64,000 nt of DNA, taken from the NCBI GenBank assembly GCA_009392295.1, contig VFGW01000006.1, forward strand, positions 62,001 through 126,000, given 5' to 3'. The position numbers and the translations under genes were made by a program. The DNA is from SAR202 cluster bacterium (GTDB lineage Bacteria; Chloroflexota; Dehalococcoidia; Lucifugimonadales; GCA-2719675). This document shows, one piece after another, positions 1-9,931 of this stretch. The notes below the pieces were generated by a model. The model had not been told where the DNA came from and ran no database searches. It saw only the letters and a list, made by a program, of their open reading frames with translations. Position 1 is the stretch's first letter, and each line of letters begins with the position of its first letter.

Positions 1-1117
1 TATAATTTTCAGCCAAAATTCCTGCTAACAAAGTTCCTAAAATACTTAATACATTTGTAAAATTAAATATCCCACCAAAACGTCCCCTAAGTTTATCAGG
101 AACCTCTGAACCTAAAAGAGATCTACCAATTGTAAGTATACTTATTAAGCCGAAATTAAGAAAAAACACACATATCAAGCCAATAGAAAGTGATTGCGCC
201 AAAGAAAAGGAATACATAGAAAAAAATACAAACATTAAATAGAAAAGTAACAAAGTCCCTTTTTTTACATAATTAACTAAAATTGAAAGGCTAAAATCAG
301 AAAAAAACCCACCCACTCCTAAAATTGCGAAAAGTAGTCCATATCCATCTGGCCCTGTTGAAAAGATATCAGCAGTATAAATTGGTAATAATCCATGCAC
401 AGCTGGTACTACTAAAACATTCACACTGGTTCTAAGTAATAAAGCACCTTGAAGTAATCGATTAGTTTTTAAAAAATTAATTAATTCTATAAAATTTTCT
501 TTAAAATTATTCTTAATCAATTTTTCTTGAGGACGTATAGTTTGAATCCTAGAATAAGCCAGCACAGAAATTAAAATCATTATCAACTGTCCTATTAATG
601 TGAAGCCAGGCCCAATTCTTTTTAATAATAATCCAGCAAAATAAGGAATTGAAAAATGTCCTACAAAATATGCAGAACCAGTAATTGCATACGCTGCAAA
701 TATAAGATTTCTTCTTGTTGGTACTAGCAATGGGATCAATGAAAAATCTGATGGACCTCCTAATGATTGAATAAATCCTACTGATAACAAAAAAATAAAT
801 AAATAATATGTATTAAAATTCCCAGAAATCACCAAATACGCAAACAAAAATATGAATATACTTTTAAGTAAAAAAACATTCACAATTACTTTTTGTCTAT
901 TCCATTTATCGGCAGCAAAACCACCAATAGGTGCAGATATCAGCCCAGATAACGCTCCAAATCCCCATGAAAGACTTGTTAAAAATGGTGACTGAGTGTA
1001 TTCATAAGTTAACCAACCTATCACAACAAATTGAAAAAAAGATGATGCTGAAGAGAAAAATCTTCCAAACCAAAGTAATCTAACATTCGAATAATAAAGA
1101 GGAGCTGGAAATATCAT
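1..1117 (-). CDS. MFS transporter (truncated by window edge; absent from ORF track)
   Basis: Minus-strand reading from ATG at 1117: MIFPAPLYYSNVRLLWFGRFFSSASSFFQFVVIGWLTYEYTQSPFLTSLSWGFGALSGLISAPIGGFAADKWNRQKVIV...; multiple TM helices and MFS loop motif GGFAADKWNRQK. Confidence 0.85.
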   Translation of the reverse strand, partial: MIFPAPLYYSNVRLLWFGRFFSSASSFFQFVVIGWLTYEYTQSPFLTSLSWGFGALSGLISAPIGGFAADKWNRQKVIVNVFLLKSIFIFLFAYLVISGNFNTYYLFIFLLSVGFIQSLGGPSDFSLIPLLVPTRRNLIFAAYAITGSAYFVGHFSIPYFAGLLLKRIGPGFTLIGQLIMILISVLAYSRIQTIRPQEKLIKNNFKENFIELINFLKTNRLLQGALLLRTSVNVLVVPAVHGLLPIYTADIFSTGPDGYGLLFAILGVGGFFSDFSLSILVNYVKKGTLLLFYLMFVFFSMYSFSLAQSLSIGLICVFFLNFGLISILTIGRSLLGSEVPDKLRGRFGGIFNFTNVLSILGTLLAGILAENY

Positions 1118-1212
1118 ATTTCAATTCATTAATTTATTTTATAAGCAATCAATATACTTACAAAAAATTAAAAATTCATCCGTTATTTCTCAAATATGCT
1201 TCAAAAGATTAA

Positions 1213-2541
1213 TTATTCTAAATAAGTCGCTGAAAAATTTATATTTAACTCAATCTTATCCTCTACATAAACAACATATATTTTTGGAATTTCTATGTCA
1301 AAATCTCCAAAAGAAAATTCCGTATTAGCTTTCCCTGTAATATTTCCACCTTCTAAAATCGCTTCCACATTCCATTCAGAAGGTCTTAAAACTCCATGAA
1401 TTTCTAAATCGCCAAATATTTTAAACTCCTTCATAACACCTTCTTCAAAAGGCCAATTTAGTCCTTCAACATTTGTTATATTCAATTTTAATTCTGGATA
1501 TTTATTTATTTCCAAAGAATTATTTTTTAAATAATTGTCTCTTAAGCTAGAATCACTTTTAAGTGCAGCTAAATTAACTACAATTTCAGAAGGATATTGT
1601 GGATGAATTTTTCCTGATGAATTGAAAATTATTGTACCTTCCAAATCATTAGTCACGCCTATAGCATATTGTGTAATTGGGTCAGACTTTCCTGGAATCT
1701 TAATCTGTTCTTTAATTTTATAATTTGCAGATGTTAAATATTGATTACAACAAAGAATCATATTAATAGATTCGTTTTTTTTGCTACCAACGATTTCTAC
1801 AGTTTGATTCAACCTTAACCAATCAGAATATTTACCATACCCTGATAAATATGAAACACACAGATGAATAAAACCTTGTTCATTAGGGAAAGAATCTTGA
1901 GGAACACTTACAGAGTTTTGCATAGAGTCTATAATTTTATACCATGATTTTGGAGAATCACAAAAATCATTAATTGATTCTGGTTTTTCATTATTTTTAG
2001 TATGAATAAATTTATATTTAAACCTAACATCTTGATTAATTGGTGCAGGAAGCAATACCGCAACAAATGACGCAAAACTTTTCGATAAACTTCCAGAAAC
2101 TAACTTATATGACCCAGAAGTGGCAGACTGTACTGTTGTAGCTGGTGTAGAAATTTTAACAGGTATATTAGTGGGAATTACATTTGATGTAGAAATCTGT
2201 TGTTTTTTGTTACAAAACATTTTTGTACATCCTAAATTACCATTTTGACAAAAACAATTGTTGCAAAAATTGTCTCCTGTATCTTTTCCTCTCCAACCAT
2301 TTCTAACTATCTCACCTCCAGATAATTCACAATCTTGTTCCGATTCAGAAATATCAGTTGATTTAGTAGAATTCATAGATTGTTCCAATTTAATTTCAGA
2401 AGATTTATGAGATTTTTGAGAATCTAAAATAGGTGAAGCTTCAGAAGAATTACAAGAAAAAATAGCTAAATTCAAAGCTAAATACAAAAATGTAAAAAAG
2501 AATTTTTTTCTCAGGCTTATATCTAAATTTAGCTGCTTCAT
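1213..2541 (-). CDS. Predicted lipoprotein with Cys-rich pacifastin/VWC-like motif and C-terminal YceI-like domain
   Basis: Lipobox-like signal (LALNLAIFSC); CELSGG...FCNNCFCQNGNLGCTKMFC motif; C-terminal YceI-like pattern (GTIIFNSSGKI...GDLEIHGVLRPSEWNVEA...FSFGDFDIEIP). Confidence 0.6.
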   Translation of the reverse strand: MKQLNLDISLRKKFFFTFLYLALNLAIFSCNSSEASPILDSQKSHKSSEIKLEQSMNSTKSTDISESEQDCELSGGEIVRNGWRGKDTGDNFCNNCFCQNGNLGCTKMFCNKKQQISTSNVIPTNIPVKISTPATTVQSATSGSYKLVSGSLSKSFASFVAVLLPAPINQDVRFKYKFIHTKNNEKPESINDFCDSPKSWYKIIDSMQNSVSVPQDSFPNEQGFIHLCVSYLSGYGKYSDWLRLNQTVEIVGSKKNESINMILCCNQYLTSANYKIKEQIKIPGKSDPITQYAIGVTNDLEGTIIFNSSGKIHPQYPSEIVVNLAALKSDSSLRDNYLKNNSLEINKYPELKLNITNVEGLNWPFEEGVMKEFKIFGDLEIHGVLRPSEWNVEAILEGGNITGKANTEFSFGDFDIEIPKIYVVYVEDKIELNINFSATYLE

Positions 2542-2547
2542 ATACGA

Positions 2548-3504
2548 CTAATCCAATACATCTTTTAATTGAGACAAAGAAAGATTCCCTCCACTAGCAA
2601 TGAGAGCTACTTTTTTTCCTTTTAATTGATCTTTGATCTGTAATGCAGCTGCTAAAGAAGCTGCACCCGCATGTTCAACTATACTATGAGTTTTTTCAGC
2701 AAATATAGCTACAGCTTCAAGCAATTTTTGATCAGAAACCAATATGAAATCATCCAACATTTCTTGAAGAATTTGTTGTGTAAATTCATATCCCATTGAA
2801 GTAGCTAAACCTTCAGCTAATGATTTGTTATCTTTTTCTATAATTTTTCCATTTTTCCAAGAAAAATATGCTCCAGGTGAACTATGTGATTGCACACCAA
2901 TAACTTTAATTCTAGGATTAATTGCATTCGAAACAATACAAGCTCCACATGCTCCACTTCCTCCACCTATAGGGACAATAATGACATCTATATCTGGTTG
3001 ATCTTCTAATAGTTCTAAAGTATATGTTCCAGTCCCTTCAACTAACCTAGGTTCATTTGCTGAGTGTATATAATAATAACCTTCTTCAATTGATAATTTT
3101 TCAGCAAATTGCCTTGCCTCATCAAAACCTTCACCATGTTCAATGATTTTAGCTCCCAAATTTTTGATAGATGCTACTTTAGTTGATGTTGTATTTTCAG
3201 GAACTACTATTACAACATTAACACCAAATATTCGACCTCCATAAGAAACTCCTTGCCCAAAATTTCCGGTCGATGATGCTATAACTCCGCTACTTTTTTC
3301 TTCAAAAGTTAATTGGGAAATAGTGTTTAATGCGCCTCTAACTTTAAAAGAGCCTAAATGTTGATAATTTTCATGTTTTATAAAAACATTAGCATCTAAA
3401 ATTTCATCAATTGAGTAATAATTTAAAAGAGGTGTTCGAATTATATGAGGCATTATCCTTTTTCTAGCATTTAACACATTTTGCAACGTTGGTCTTTTTA
3501 TCAA
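2548..3504 (-). CDS. Threonine ammonia-lyase / serine-threonine dehydratase-like PLP enzyme
   Basis: Fold-type II PLP motifs: GSFKVRGALN (Lys), SSTGNFGQG, GGGSGACGA; no ACT domain. Confidence 0.85.
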   Translation of the reverse strand: MIKRPTLQNVLNARKRIMPHIIRTPLLNYYSIDEILDANVFIKHENYQHLGSFKVRGALNTISQLTFEEKSSGVIASSTGNFGQGVSYGGRIFGVNVVIVVPENTTSTKVASIKNLGAKIIEHGEGFDEARQFAEKLSIEEGYYYIHSANEPRLVEGTGTYTLELLEDQPDIDVIIVPIGGGSGACGACIVSNAINPRIKVIGVQSHSSPGAYFSWKNGKIIEKDNKSLAEGLATSMGYEFTQQILQEMLDDFILVSDQKLLEAVAIFAEKTHSIVEHAGAASLAAALQIKDQLKGKKVALIASGGNLSLSQLKDVLD

Positions 3505-3659
3505 TTTATTCTCCTATAATTCAAACATATCTATTAAAAATGAAATCTTCTAAAACTAATGAGTTTTATTATAACTTCTTAATGACAAAACTTGAATAAA
3601 ATTATACAATCCTCACAAAATTGTGTGTCGTAATTTCACCAAATTTACAGGAGATTAAT

Positions 3660-4664
3660 ATGAGCGTGTACAGAGCAGAATATATTTGGATTGATGGTTC
3701 ATTACCAACCAATAAACTTCGTTCCAAAACAAAAGTAATTAAATCTGGTGAAGAACCTTCAATTTGGGGGTTTGACGGCTCTAGTACTAATCAAGCACCT
3801 GGAGATGAGTCTGACTGTGTTTTAAAACCAGTATTCACATGCCCTGATCCTCTTAGAGGCCCTGAAGATATTTTGGTAATGAATGAAGTTCTAACAACTG
3901 ATATGAAGCCCCATCCTTCTAATACAAGGGCTAAATGTGCAAGAGTAGAGAAAAAATACTCCGAATTTGACATGTGGTTTGGTATCGAACAAGAATACAC
4001 TCTTTTTAATGGAGTTCAGCCTCTTGGATGGCCATCAAATGGTTTTCCTGCACCACAAGGAGGATACTATTGTGGTGTTGGATCTGACGAAGTTTTTGGA
4101 AGAGAACTAATAGAAGATCATCTTGAGGCTTGCCTCGAAGCAGGGTTAGAAATTTCAGGTATAAATGCTGAAGTAATGCCAGCTCAATGGGAATTTCAAG
4201 TAGGACCAGCCGGACCAACAGCAGTGTCTGATCAACTATGGATTGCAAGATGGTTATTATATCGTATTGGAGAAGAACACGGAATCACTGCAACATTAGC
4301 TCCAAAACCTGTTAAGGGTGACTGGAATGGTGCTGGTGCACACACAAACTTCTCTACAAAACATATGCGTGAAAGTTATCAACCGTGTATTGACGCTGCT
4401 GAAGCCTTAGCTCCAAAACATAAATTACATATTGAGAACTATGGATCTGATATTCGTGATAGACTTACAGGCCAGCACGAAACAGCATCAGCTGATAGTT
4501 ATTCATATGGTGTTTCAGATAGAGGAGCTTCCGTACGAATTCCATGGCAAGTAGCAAGAGATCAAAAAGGTTATATTGAAGACCGACGACCTAACGCTAA
4601 TATGGATCCATATGTTGTGACTAGACTAATTACTGATACAGTTTGTGGTGCAGCTAAAAAATAA
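3660..4664 (+). CDS. glnII: Glutamine synthetase, type II (GSII)
   Basis: YIWIDGS, WGFDGSSTNQAPGDESDCVLKPV, WFGIEQEYTL, NAEVMPAQWEFQVGP, GAGAHTNFST, NYGSDIRDRLTGQHETAS; likely start at 3660 (aggagattaatATG), not 3621. Confidence 0.95.
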   Translation: MSVYRAEYIWIDGSLPTNKLRSKTKVIKSGEEPSIWGFDGSSTNQAPGDESDCVLKPVFTCPDPLRGPEDILVMNEVLTTDMKPHPSNTRAKCARVEKKYSEFDMWFGIEQEYTLFNGVQPLGWPSNGFPAPQGGYYCGVGSDEVFGRELIEDHLEACLEAGLEISGINAEVMPAQWEFQVGPAGPTAVSDQLWIARWLLYRIGEEHGITATLAPKPVKGDWNGAGAHTNFSTKHMRESYQPCIDAAEALAPKHKLHIENYGSDIRDRLTGQHETASADSYSYGVSDRGASVRIPWQVARDQKGYIEDRRPNANMDPYVVTRLITDTVCGAAKK

Positions 4665-4670
4665 CAAATC

Positions 4671-4705
4671 AATTGATCATATTTTCTAATTACTTTTGAT
4701 CAATT
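4671..4705. terminator. Possible hairpin terminator downstream of glutamine synthetase
   Basis: Perfect 9-bp inverted arms AATTGATCA ... TGATCAATT just after the stop codon; loop is long (17 nt). Confidence 0.35.
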
Positions 4706-4730
4706 ATTTAAATAGTTTGGTGAAAATAAA

Positions 4731-5093
4731 ATGCAAGATGCTATATTACTAATTAGTAGTAATTTATTCTTTTTTCCTAGAATAAAAGCTGCTGCAAATA
4801 AATGTAATTTATCTACAAAAATGATTACAAATCCCGTCGATTTAGATAACGCCAAAAAAAATCACAATGTCCAATTTATTTTAATTGATTTAGAATTTGA
4901 AATTTGGGACGATATATTAAATTCCATTAAAAGTAAAGATATCCCATATAAATCAATTATAGCCTTCGGACCTCATAGCGATACTGATTCATTTGAAAAA
5001 GCTAAAAATTTAGGCTGTACTTCAGTTCTACCAAAAGGAACATTCTCAAACAAATTAAACGATCTTTTTAACGAATCCTCATTAAATGTTTGA
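4731..5093 (+). CDS. Degenerate receiver-like (pseudo-REC) protein
   Basis: 120 aa, alpha/beta REC-like pattern with ILIDLEF (possible phospho-Asp) and VLPKGTF (Lys), but lacks the acidic pair at the end of beta1 (ILLISSN). Confidence 0.45.
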   Translation: MQDAILLISSNLFFFPRIKAAANKCNLSTKMITNPVDLDNAKKNHNVQFILIDLEFEIWDDILNSIKSKDIPYKSIIAFGPHSDTDSFEKAKNLGCTSVLPKGTFSNKLNDLFNESSLNV

Positions 5094-6693
5094 CACCATC
5101 ATTTTAAATGGAATTATAATTGATGGCACAAAAAAAAGTAGATATCATTCTGACATAGGTATCTATAATGGAAATATTAAAGCAATCGGAAACTTAAATA
5201 ATTCTGAAGCGAAAAATTTCATAAATGCTGAAAATCTAATTGTTTCCCCTGGTTTTATAGATATTCACAGCCATTCTGATTTAAGTCTATTGGTTGACCC
5301 AGGTGGAGAAAGTAAAGTTCACCAAGGTGTTACAACAGAAGTTACAGGCAACTGTAGTCTTTCTCCATTCCCAACCGGTAAAGCTTCTCCTGAAATTTTA
5401 CAAAAATCTATAGTTGGACAAATATTAGACTCTGATATAAATTGGAAATGGAAGACTTTAGATGATTGGGCACAAAATTTAGAATCTAACGGATTAAGTA
5501 TTAATATTGCCCCTCAGGTTGGTCAAGCTGCATTACAAATTGCTACTGGAGCAACTAAAAATCAACCAGCTACTAAAAAACAAATTGAAGAAATGAAATT
5601 TTTATTAATAGAAACTATTGAACAAGGTGCGTTCTCACTTTCTACAGGACTTTCATTAGCACCATCCATATATTCTTCAACAAATGAGATTATTGAATTA
5701 TGCAAATCTATTTCTCAATTTCCTGATATTTTTTATGCAACACATGCAAGAGAAGCACCTGGGAATCAATTTAAAATGATTGAAGAAGCCATTCAAATAG
5801 GACAACAAGCAAATATACCCGTTCAATTTTCTCATATAGCTATAATTGATCACAGATTTTATGGGTCAGGTCCAAAAATGATTCGATTATTTGAAAAAGC
5901 ATTTTCTGGAGGGCTCGATATTTCATATGACATTTATCCATACACTGCTGCTGGAGCTGGCTTAAATCAAGCAGTTCCAACATGGGCTCAATCTGGTACT
6001 ATAAATGAATACTTAAAAAGAATTAAAAACTCTAAAAATAGGGAGAAAATTAAATCTGAAATCACAAATGGAATAGGTGGACTCAAACAAAAATGGAGTA
6101 ATTGGATTATTTCAGATATAAAAAATACAAATAATAAAAATATATTAGGTCTTTCAATCGAAGAAATCTCTCATCAAAGAAACATTTCTCCTGCAGAAAC
6201 AATTCTTCAAATTATTGAAGAAGAAAGAGGTGCAGTACCCACAACAGTACATAATAGATTGGAATCTGATGTTAAATATTTTCTGTCACATGAACTAGCT
6301 ATGATAGGATCTGATGGAAATGCAATTTCTCCAAATGGATTTTATAAAAATTCAATTCCTCATCCTAGATTTTATGGAACATTTCCAAGAATACTGGGTA
6401 GATATACTAAAGGAAACAAGAAAATATTATCTTTAGAAAATGCAATCTATAAAATGTCTGGATTTCCAGCAAAGCGCCTAAAAATGAAAAAAAGAGGGAC
6501 TATAAAAATCAACAACATAGCTGATTTAGTTATATTTAATCCAGAAACAATAATAGATCAAGCAACTTTTGAAAATCCCCATCAATATTCAATCGGAATT
6601 CATCATGTGTTAGTGAATGGAATTTCAGTAATAAAAAATGGAAAACATACTAATGCAATTCCAGGTAAAGTTCTTAGAAGAGGAAAAACTTAA
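5086..6693 (+). CDS. N-acyl-D-amino-acid deacylase / D-aminoacylase (amidohydrolase superfamily)
   Basis: SPGFIDIHSHSDLSLL, VTTEVTGNCSLSPFP, YATHAREAPG, FSHIAI, IGSDGNAISP, typical D-aminoacylase C-terminus. Confidence 0.88.
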   Translation: MFDTIILNGIIIDGTKKSRYHSDIGIYNGNIKAIGNLNNSEAKNFINAENLIVSPGFIDIHSHSDLSLLVDPGGESKVHQGVTTEVTGNCSLSPFPTGKASPEILQKSIVGQILDSDINWKWKTLDDWAQNLESNGLSINIAPQVGQAALQIATGATKNQPATKKQIEEMKFLLIETIEQGAFSLSTGLSLAPSIYSSTNEIIELCKSISQFPDIFYATHAREAPGNQFKMIEEAIQIGQQANIPVQFSHIAIIDHRFYGSGPKMIRLFEKAFSGGLDISYDIYPYTAAGAGLNQAVPTWAQSGTINEYLKRIKNSKNREKIKSEITNGIGGLKQKWSNWIISDIKNTNNKNILGLSIEEISHQRNISPAETILQIIEEERGAVPTTVHNRLESDVKYFLSHELAMIGSDGNAISPNGFYKNSIPHPRFYGTFPRILGRYTKGNKKILSLENAIYKMSGFPAKRLKMKKRGTIKINNIADLVIFNPETIIDQATFENPHQYSIGIHHVLVNGISVIKNGKHTNAIPGKVLRRGKT

Positions 6694-6749
6694 TTAGATA
6701 TTCTTAAAAAAATTTGGCAATACACGCATATAATTAATCTTTCATTTTA

Positions 6750-6824
6750 TGGAGCGGGAGACGGGATTCGAACCCGCGACACCCTGCTTGGAAGGCAGGA
6801 ACTCTTCCGCTGAGTTACTCCCGC
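6750..6824 (-). tRNA. tRNA-Gly (TCC)
   Basis: Reverse complement GCGGGAGTAACTCAGCGGAAGAGTTCCTGCCTTCCAAGCAGGGTGTCGCGGGTTCGAATCCCGTCTCCCGCTCCA folds as cloverleaf, loop CTTCCAA, CCA encoded. Confidence 0.95.
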
Positions 6825-6866
6825 GTAGGTAAATATTGTACCTCACTTTTAAATTCAACACAAAAA

Positions 6867-8108
6867 TTAAATTGTAAAAGAACTGTGAACTATTTTAACT
6901 ATATGATTAGCTATAGCCATACTAGACGTTGCTGCTGGAGAAGGTGCATTCAGAACATGTATTGAATTTTTTGTTTGAATTAAATGAAAATCTTGTAAAA
7001 TTTGCCCCTTGTTATCAACAGCTTGAGCTCTAACTCCTACACGTCTATTAATTAAATCTTTTGAAGAGATTTCCGGAACCAATTTTTTAAGAGAGTTAAC
7101 AAATATGGGTTTAATTAAAGATCTAATCTGTTCAGAAGTCGCAGTACGAATATTTTTTGCTGCCATTTTCCAAAACCCTAAGAATTTAACTATTTCAAAA
7201 GTATCTTTTAAATTTATAGAAAAAGAACCATATCCTTCTCTAGAAAAAGATAAAACTGCATTAGGTCCAGCTTCAACTGAACCATCGATACGTTTTGTAA
7301 AATGAACACCTAAAAATGGAAATCTTGGATCTGGAACAGGATAAATCAAACCTTTCACAAGCGACCTCGCATCTTTTGCCAATTCAAAATATTCACCACG
7401 AAACGGAATGATTTTAGTACCATAATCTAATCCCATCATTTTTGCTATCCTGTCAGAATTCAAACCACCACAATTAACTATGTTTTTTGTTTGAAAAGTA
7501 TCTTTTGAAGTTTGAACATGTAAAGTTTTTGTATCTACAGAAGTTATTGAATGAATCTCTGAATTCTTAATTATTGAAACACCCAATTCAATACAATCAT
7601 TAGCAAAATGTTCTGAAACCACTTTGAAGTCTACTATGGCAGTTGTTGGACAATAAATACCCATAGAACCTGTAGCATTAGGTTCAAATTTTTTTATCTG
7701 ATTCCCATCTAATATTTGTAATCCTTTGATCCCATTATTTTTACCTCTTTCCATTAAGCTTTTTAGAGATTTTTCTTCAAAAGAATTAGTAGCAACAATC
7801 AATTTTCCACTAGGATGAATTTCAATGTTTTTTAATGAACAATAATCTTTCAACAATCTTGAGCCAGATAAACAAAATTTTGCTTTCTGTGAACCTGGCT
7901 TATAATAAATCCCAGAATGAATCACTCCACTATTATGACCAGTTTGATGAAAGGCAATTTCTTTTTCTTTTTCCAAAACTCCAATTTGATATTTTGGATA
8001 TGCAATTTTCAACGCTCTAGCGGTAGCTAATCCTACTATTCCTGCACCAATAATTAAAATATCAAATTTTTCAGAAACCATTGAACACTCCATAACAACA
8101 AATTCCAT
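6867..8108 (-). CDS. lhgO: L-2-hydroxyglutarate oxidase / FAD-dependent oxidoreductase
   Basis: FAD motif FDILIIGAGIVGLATARAL, HNSGVIHSGIYYKPGSQKAKFC typical of LhgO; Met at 8093 is an alternative start. Confidence 0.85.
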   Translation of the reverse strand: MEFVVMECSMVSEKFDILIIGAGIVGLATARALKIAYPKYQIGVLEKEKEIAFHQTGHNSGVIHSGIYYKPGSQKAKFCLSGSRLLKDYCSLKNIEIHPSGKLIVATNSFEEKSLKSLMERGKNNGIKGLQILDGNQIKKFEPNATGSMGIYCPTTAIVDFKVVSEHFANDCIELGVSIIKNSEIHSITSVDTKTLHVQTSKDTFQTKNIVNCGGLNSDRIAKMMGLDYGTKIIPFRGEYFELAKDARSLVKGLIYPVPDPRFPFLGVHFTKRIDGSVEAGPNAVLSFSREGYGSFSINLKDTFEIVKFLGFWKMAAKNIRTATSEQIRSLIKPIFVNSLKKLVPEISSKDLINRRVGVRAQAVDNKGQILQDFHLIQTKNSIHVLNAPSPAATSSMAIANHIVKIVHSSFTI

Positions 8109-8157
8109 ACTGAAATTCTATCACTTACAGAATTAAAATTTTACTTAAATTAATTTC

Positions 8158-8928
8158 ATGATATTCTATACAAAATTTTTAATGCAAAATATAGGAATAA
8201 AATTAATGACAAAATTATTATGCCATGAAGATAGCTACATAAAATCTTTTTGTTCAAAAATTATAAATATTAACAATAAAGGATTAGTTCTTGACGAAAC
8301 AGCATTTTATCCAGGTGGTGGAGGCCAACCGTTTGACACAGGTGAAATCAAATATAAATCTGAAATTTTTGAAGTTAAAAAAATTTCCAAAATAAATGGT
8401 GAAATTACTCACGAAATACAAAATTTCAAGCCAGAAAAAGTTCAGATAGGTGAAATCATTACGGGTGAGCTTGACTGGAACAGACGATATCAATTGATGA
8501 GAACGCACACTGCTTTGCACATTATGTGTGGAATAGTTTGGCGAGATTATAATGCACATGTTACAGGAGGTGATATGAAACCTCTAAAGGCAAGAATGGA
8601 TTTCGAACTCGAAAAAATGTCATCTACTTTTGCACATGAAATTGAAGAAAAAGTAAATTTAGAAATCCAGTCCAAAAAAAATATTACTATAGATTTTATT
8701 CATAGAGAAGAAGCTCTGAAAATCCCTGATTTAATTAGAACAAAAATAAATCTTATCCCTGAGTCTATAAATATTATCAGAACAGTAAATATTGAAAGCT
8801 TAGATTTACAAGCTGATGGTGGTACACATGTAAATAACACAAAAGAAGTAGGCGCAATACGAGTCACAGGGCATGAAAGTAAAGGGAAAATCAACAAACG
8901 AATTCGTATCGAAATACTAAACATATAA
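8158..8928 (+). CDS. Alanyl-tRNA editing protein AlaX-like
   Basis: LDETAFYPGGGGQPFDTG, RTHTALHIMCGIVW (HxxxH), LQADGGTHVNNTKEVG (CxxxH-like region); true start may be 8182 or 8206. Confidence 0.85.
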   Translation: MIFYTKFLMQNIGIKLMTKLLCHEDSYIKSFCSKIININNKGLVLDETAFYPGGGGQPFDTGEIKYKSEIFEVKKISKINGEITHEIQNFKPEKVQIGEIITGELDWNRRYQLMRTHTALHIMCGIVWRDYNAHVTGGDMKPLKARMDFELEKMSSTFAHEIEEKVNLEIQSKKNITIDFIHREEALKIPDLIRTKINLIPESINIIRTVNIESLDLQADGGTHVNNTKEVGAIRVTGHESKGKINKRIRIEILNI

Positions 8929-8954
8929 CTTTTAAATCAATTAATTGCTCTAAT

Positions 8955-9878
8955 TTATTTACTGAAGTTATTTTTGAACCATTCTGATGTCTTATTCAAA
9001 CCTTCTTCCAGAGAAATTTTTGGGGCCCAATCTAAATATGACTTTGCTTTATCATTGGACAAAATTATACGATTTATATCACCTGATATTTTGCTTTTAA
9101 ATTGAGGTGAATCTTTATATAAAGTTTGAGTACATAATATTTTAAAAATCTCATTCACACTAGCACCTACTCCAGAGCTTATGTTAACTGTAAATGAAGA
9201 GGTGGATTTTAATGCAATTTCAACAGCATCCACAACATCAGAGATGAAAATAAAATCACGAACCTGTTCACCATCGCCATATATTTCAACAACATTATTT
9301 AAAAACATTTTTGATAAAAATATTGCAACTACACCACTAGCACCAGTATGGTCTTGCCTTGGGCCGTACACATTACCCAATCTCAAGACTTTCTTTAAAA
9401 TTGGTTCTGGCAAAATCAAATCCATATATCTTTCTAAAGTCCATTTGCTTAGTCCATATGGACTTATCGGGTTAATTGGATGTATTTCATCACAAGGCAG
9501 ATATTTAGGTTCACCATAAAGGGCTCCCCCAGTTCCTAGATATAATATTTGCCTCACGTTAGAATCAATTGCAATTTTCAATAAATTCAATCCAGATATT
9601 ATATTATTTTTTGCATCAAAAATTGGATCTGACTCAGAATCTTTAACAGAAATTTGAGCAGCACAATGTATAATTGCTTCTGGCTGAAATTTTAAAAATA
9701 TATTTTTTAAATTTGATGAATCAATATCAACATTTTCAAATTCAGCATATTGATTTAAATATTCGATTCTGCCAGTACTAAGATTATCTAAAACCAATAC
9801 CTCCTCACCGTTAAGAATTAATCTATCTACAATAGAAGAACCTATAAATCCTGCTCCCCCTGTAACAACTATTTTCAT
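8955..9878 (-). CDS. NAD-dependent epimerase/dehydratase (UDP-glucose 4-epimerase-like)
   Basis: GGAGFIGSSIVDRL, LDNLSTG, SPYGLSKWTLE, GDGEQVRDFIFISDVVDA. Confidence 0.88.
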   Translation of the reverse strand: MKIVVTGGAGFIGSSIVDRLILNGEEVLVLDNLSTGRIEYLNQYAEFENVDIDSSNLKNIFLKFQPEAIIHCAAQISVKDSESDPIFDAKNNIISGLNLLKIAIDSNVRQILYLGTGGALYGEPKYLPCDEIHPINPISPYGLSKWTLERYMDLILPEPILKKVLRLGNVYGPRQDHTGASGVVAIFLSKMFLNNVVEIYGDGEQVRDFIFISDVVDAVEIALKSTSSFTVNISSGVGASVNEIFKILCTQTLYKDSPQFKSKISGDINRIILSNDKAKSYLDWAPKISLEEGLNKTSEWFKNNFSK

Positions 9879-9931
9879 TTTAAATCCTATTCAAATATAT
9901 TTTTTAAAATTGAATTTTTCAAAAATTATTA

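Noticed and set aside
3791-4248. Two minus-strand ORFs over glutamine synthetase
   Set aside because: Antisense to highly conserved GSII coding sequence.
9181-9519. 112-aa plus-strand ORF
   Set aside because: Antisense to the epimerase gene; no domain signal.
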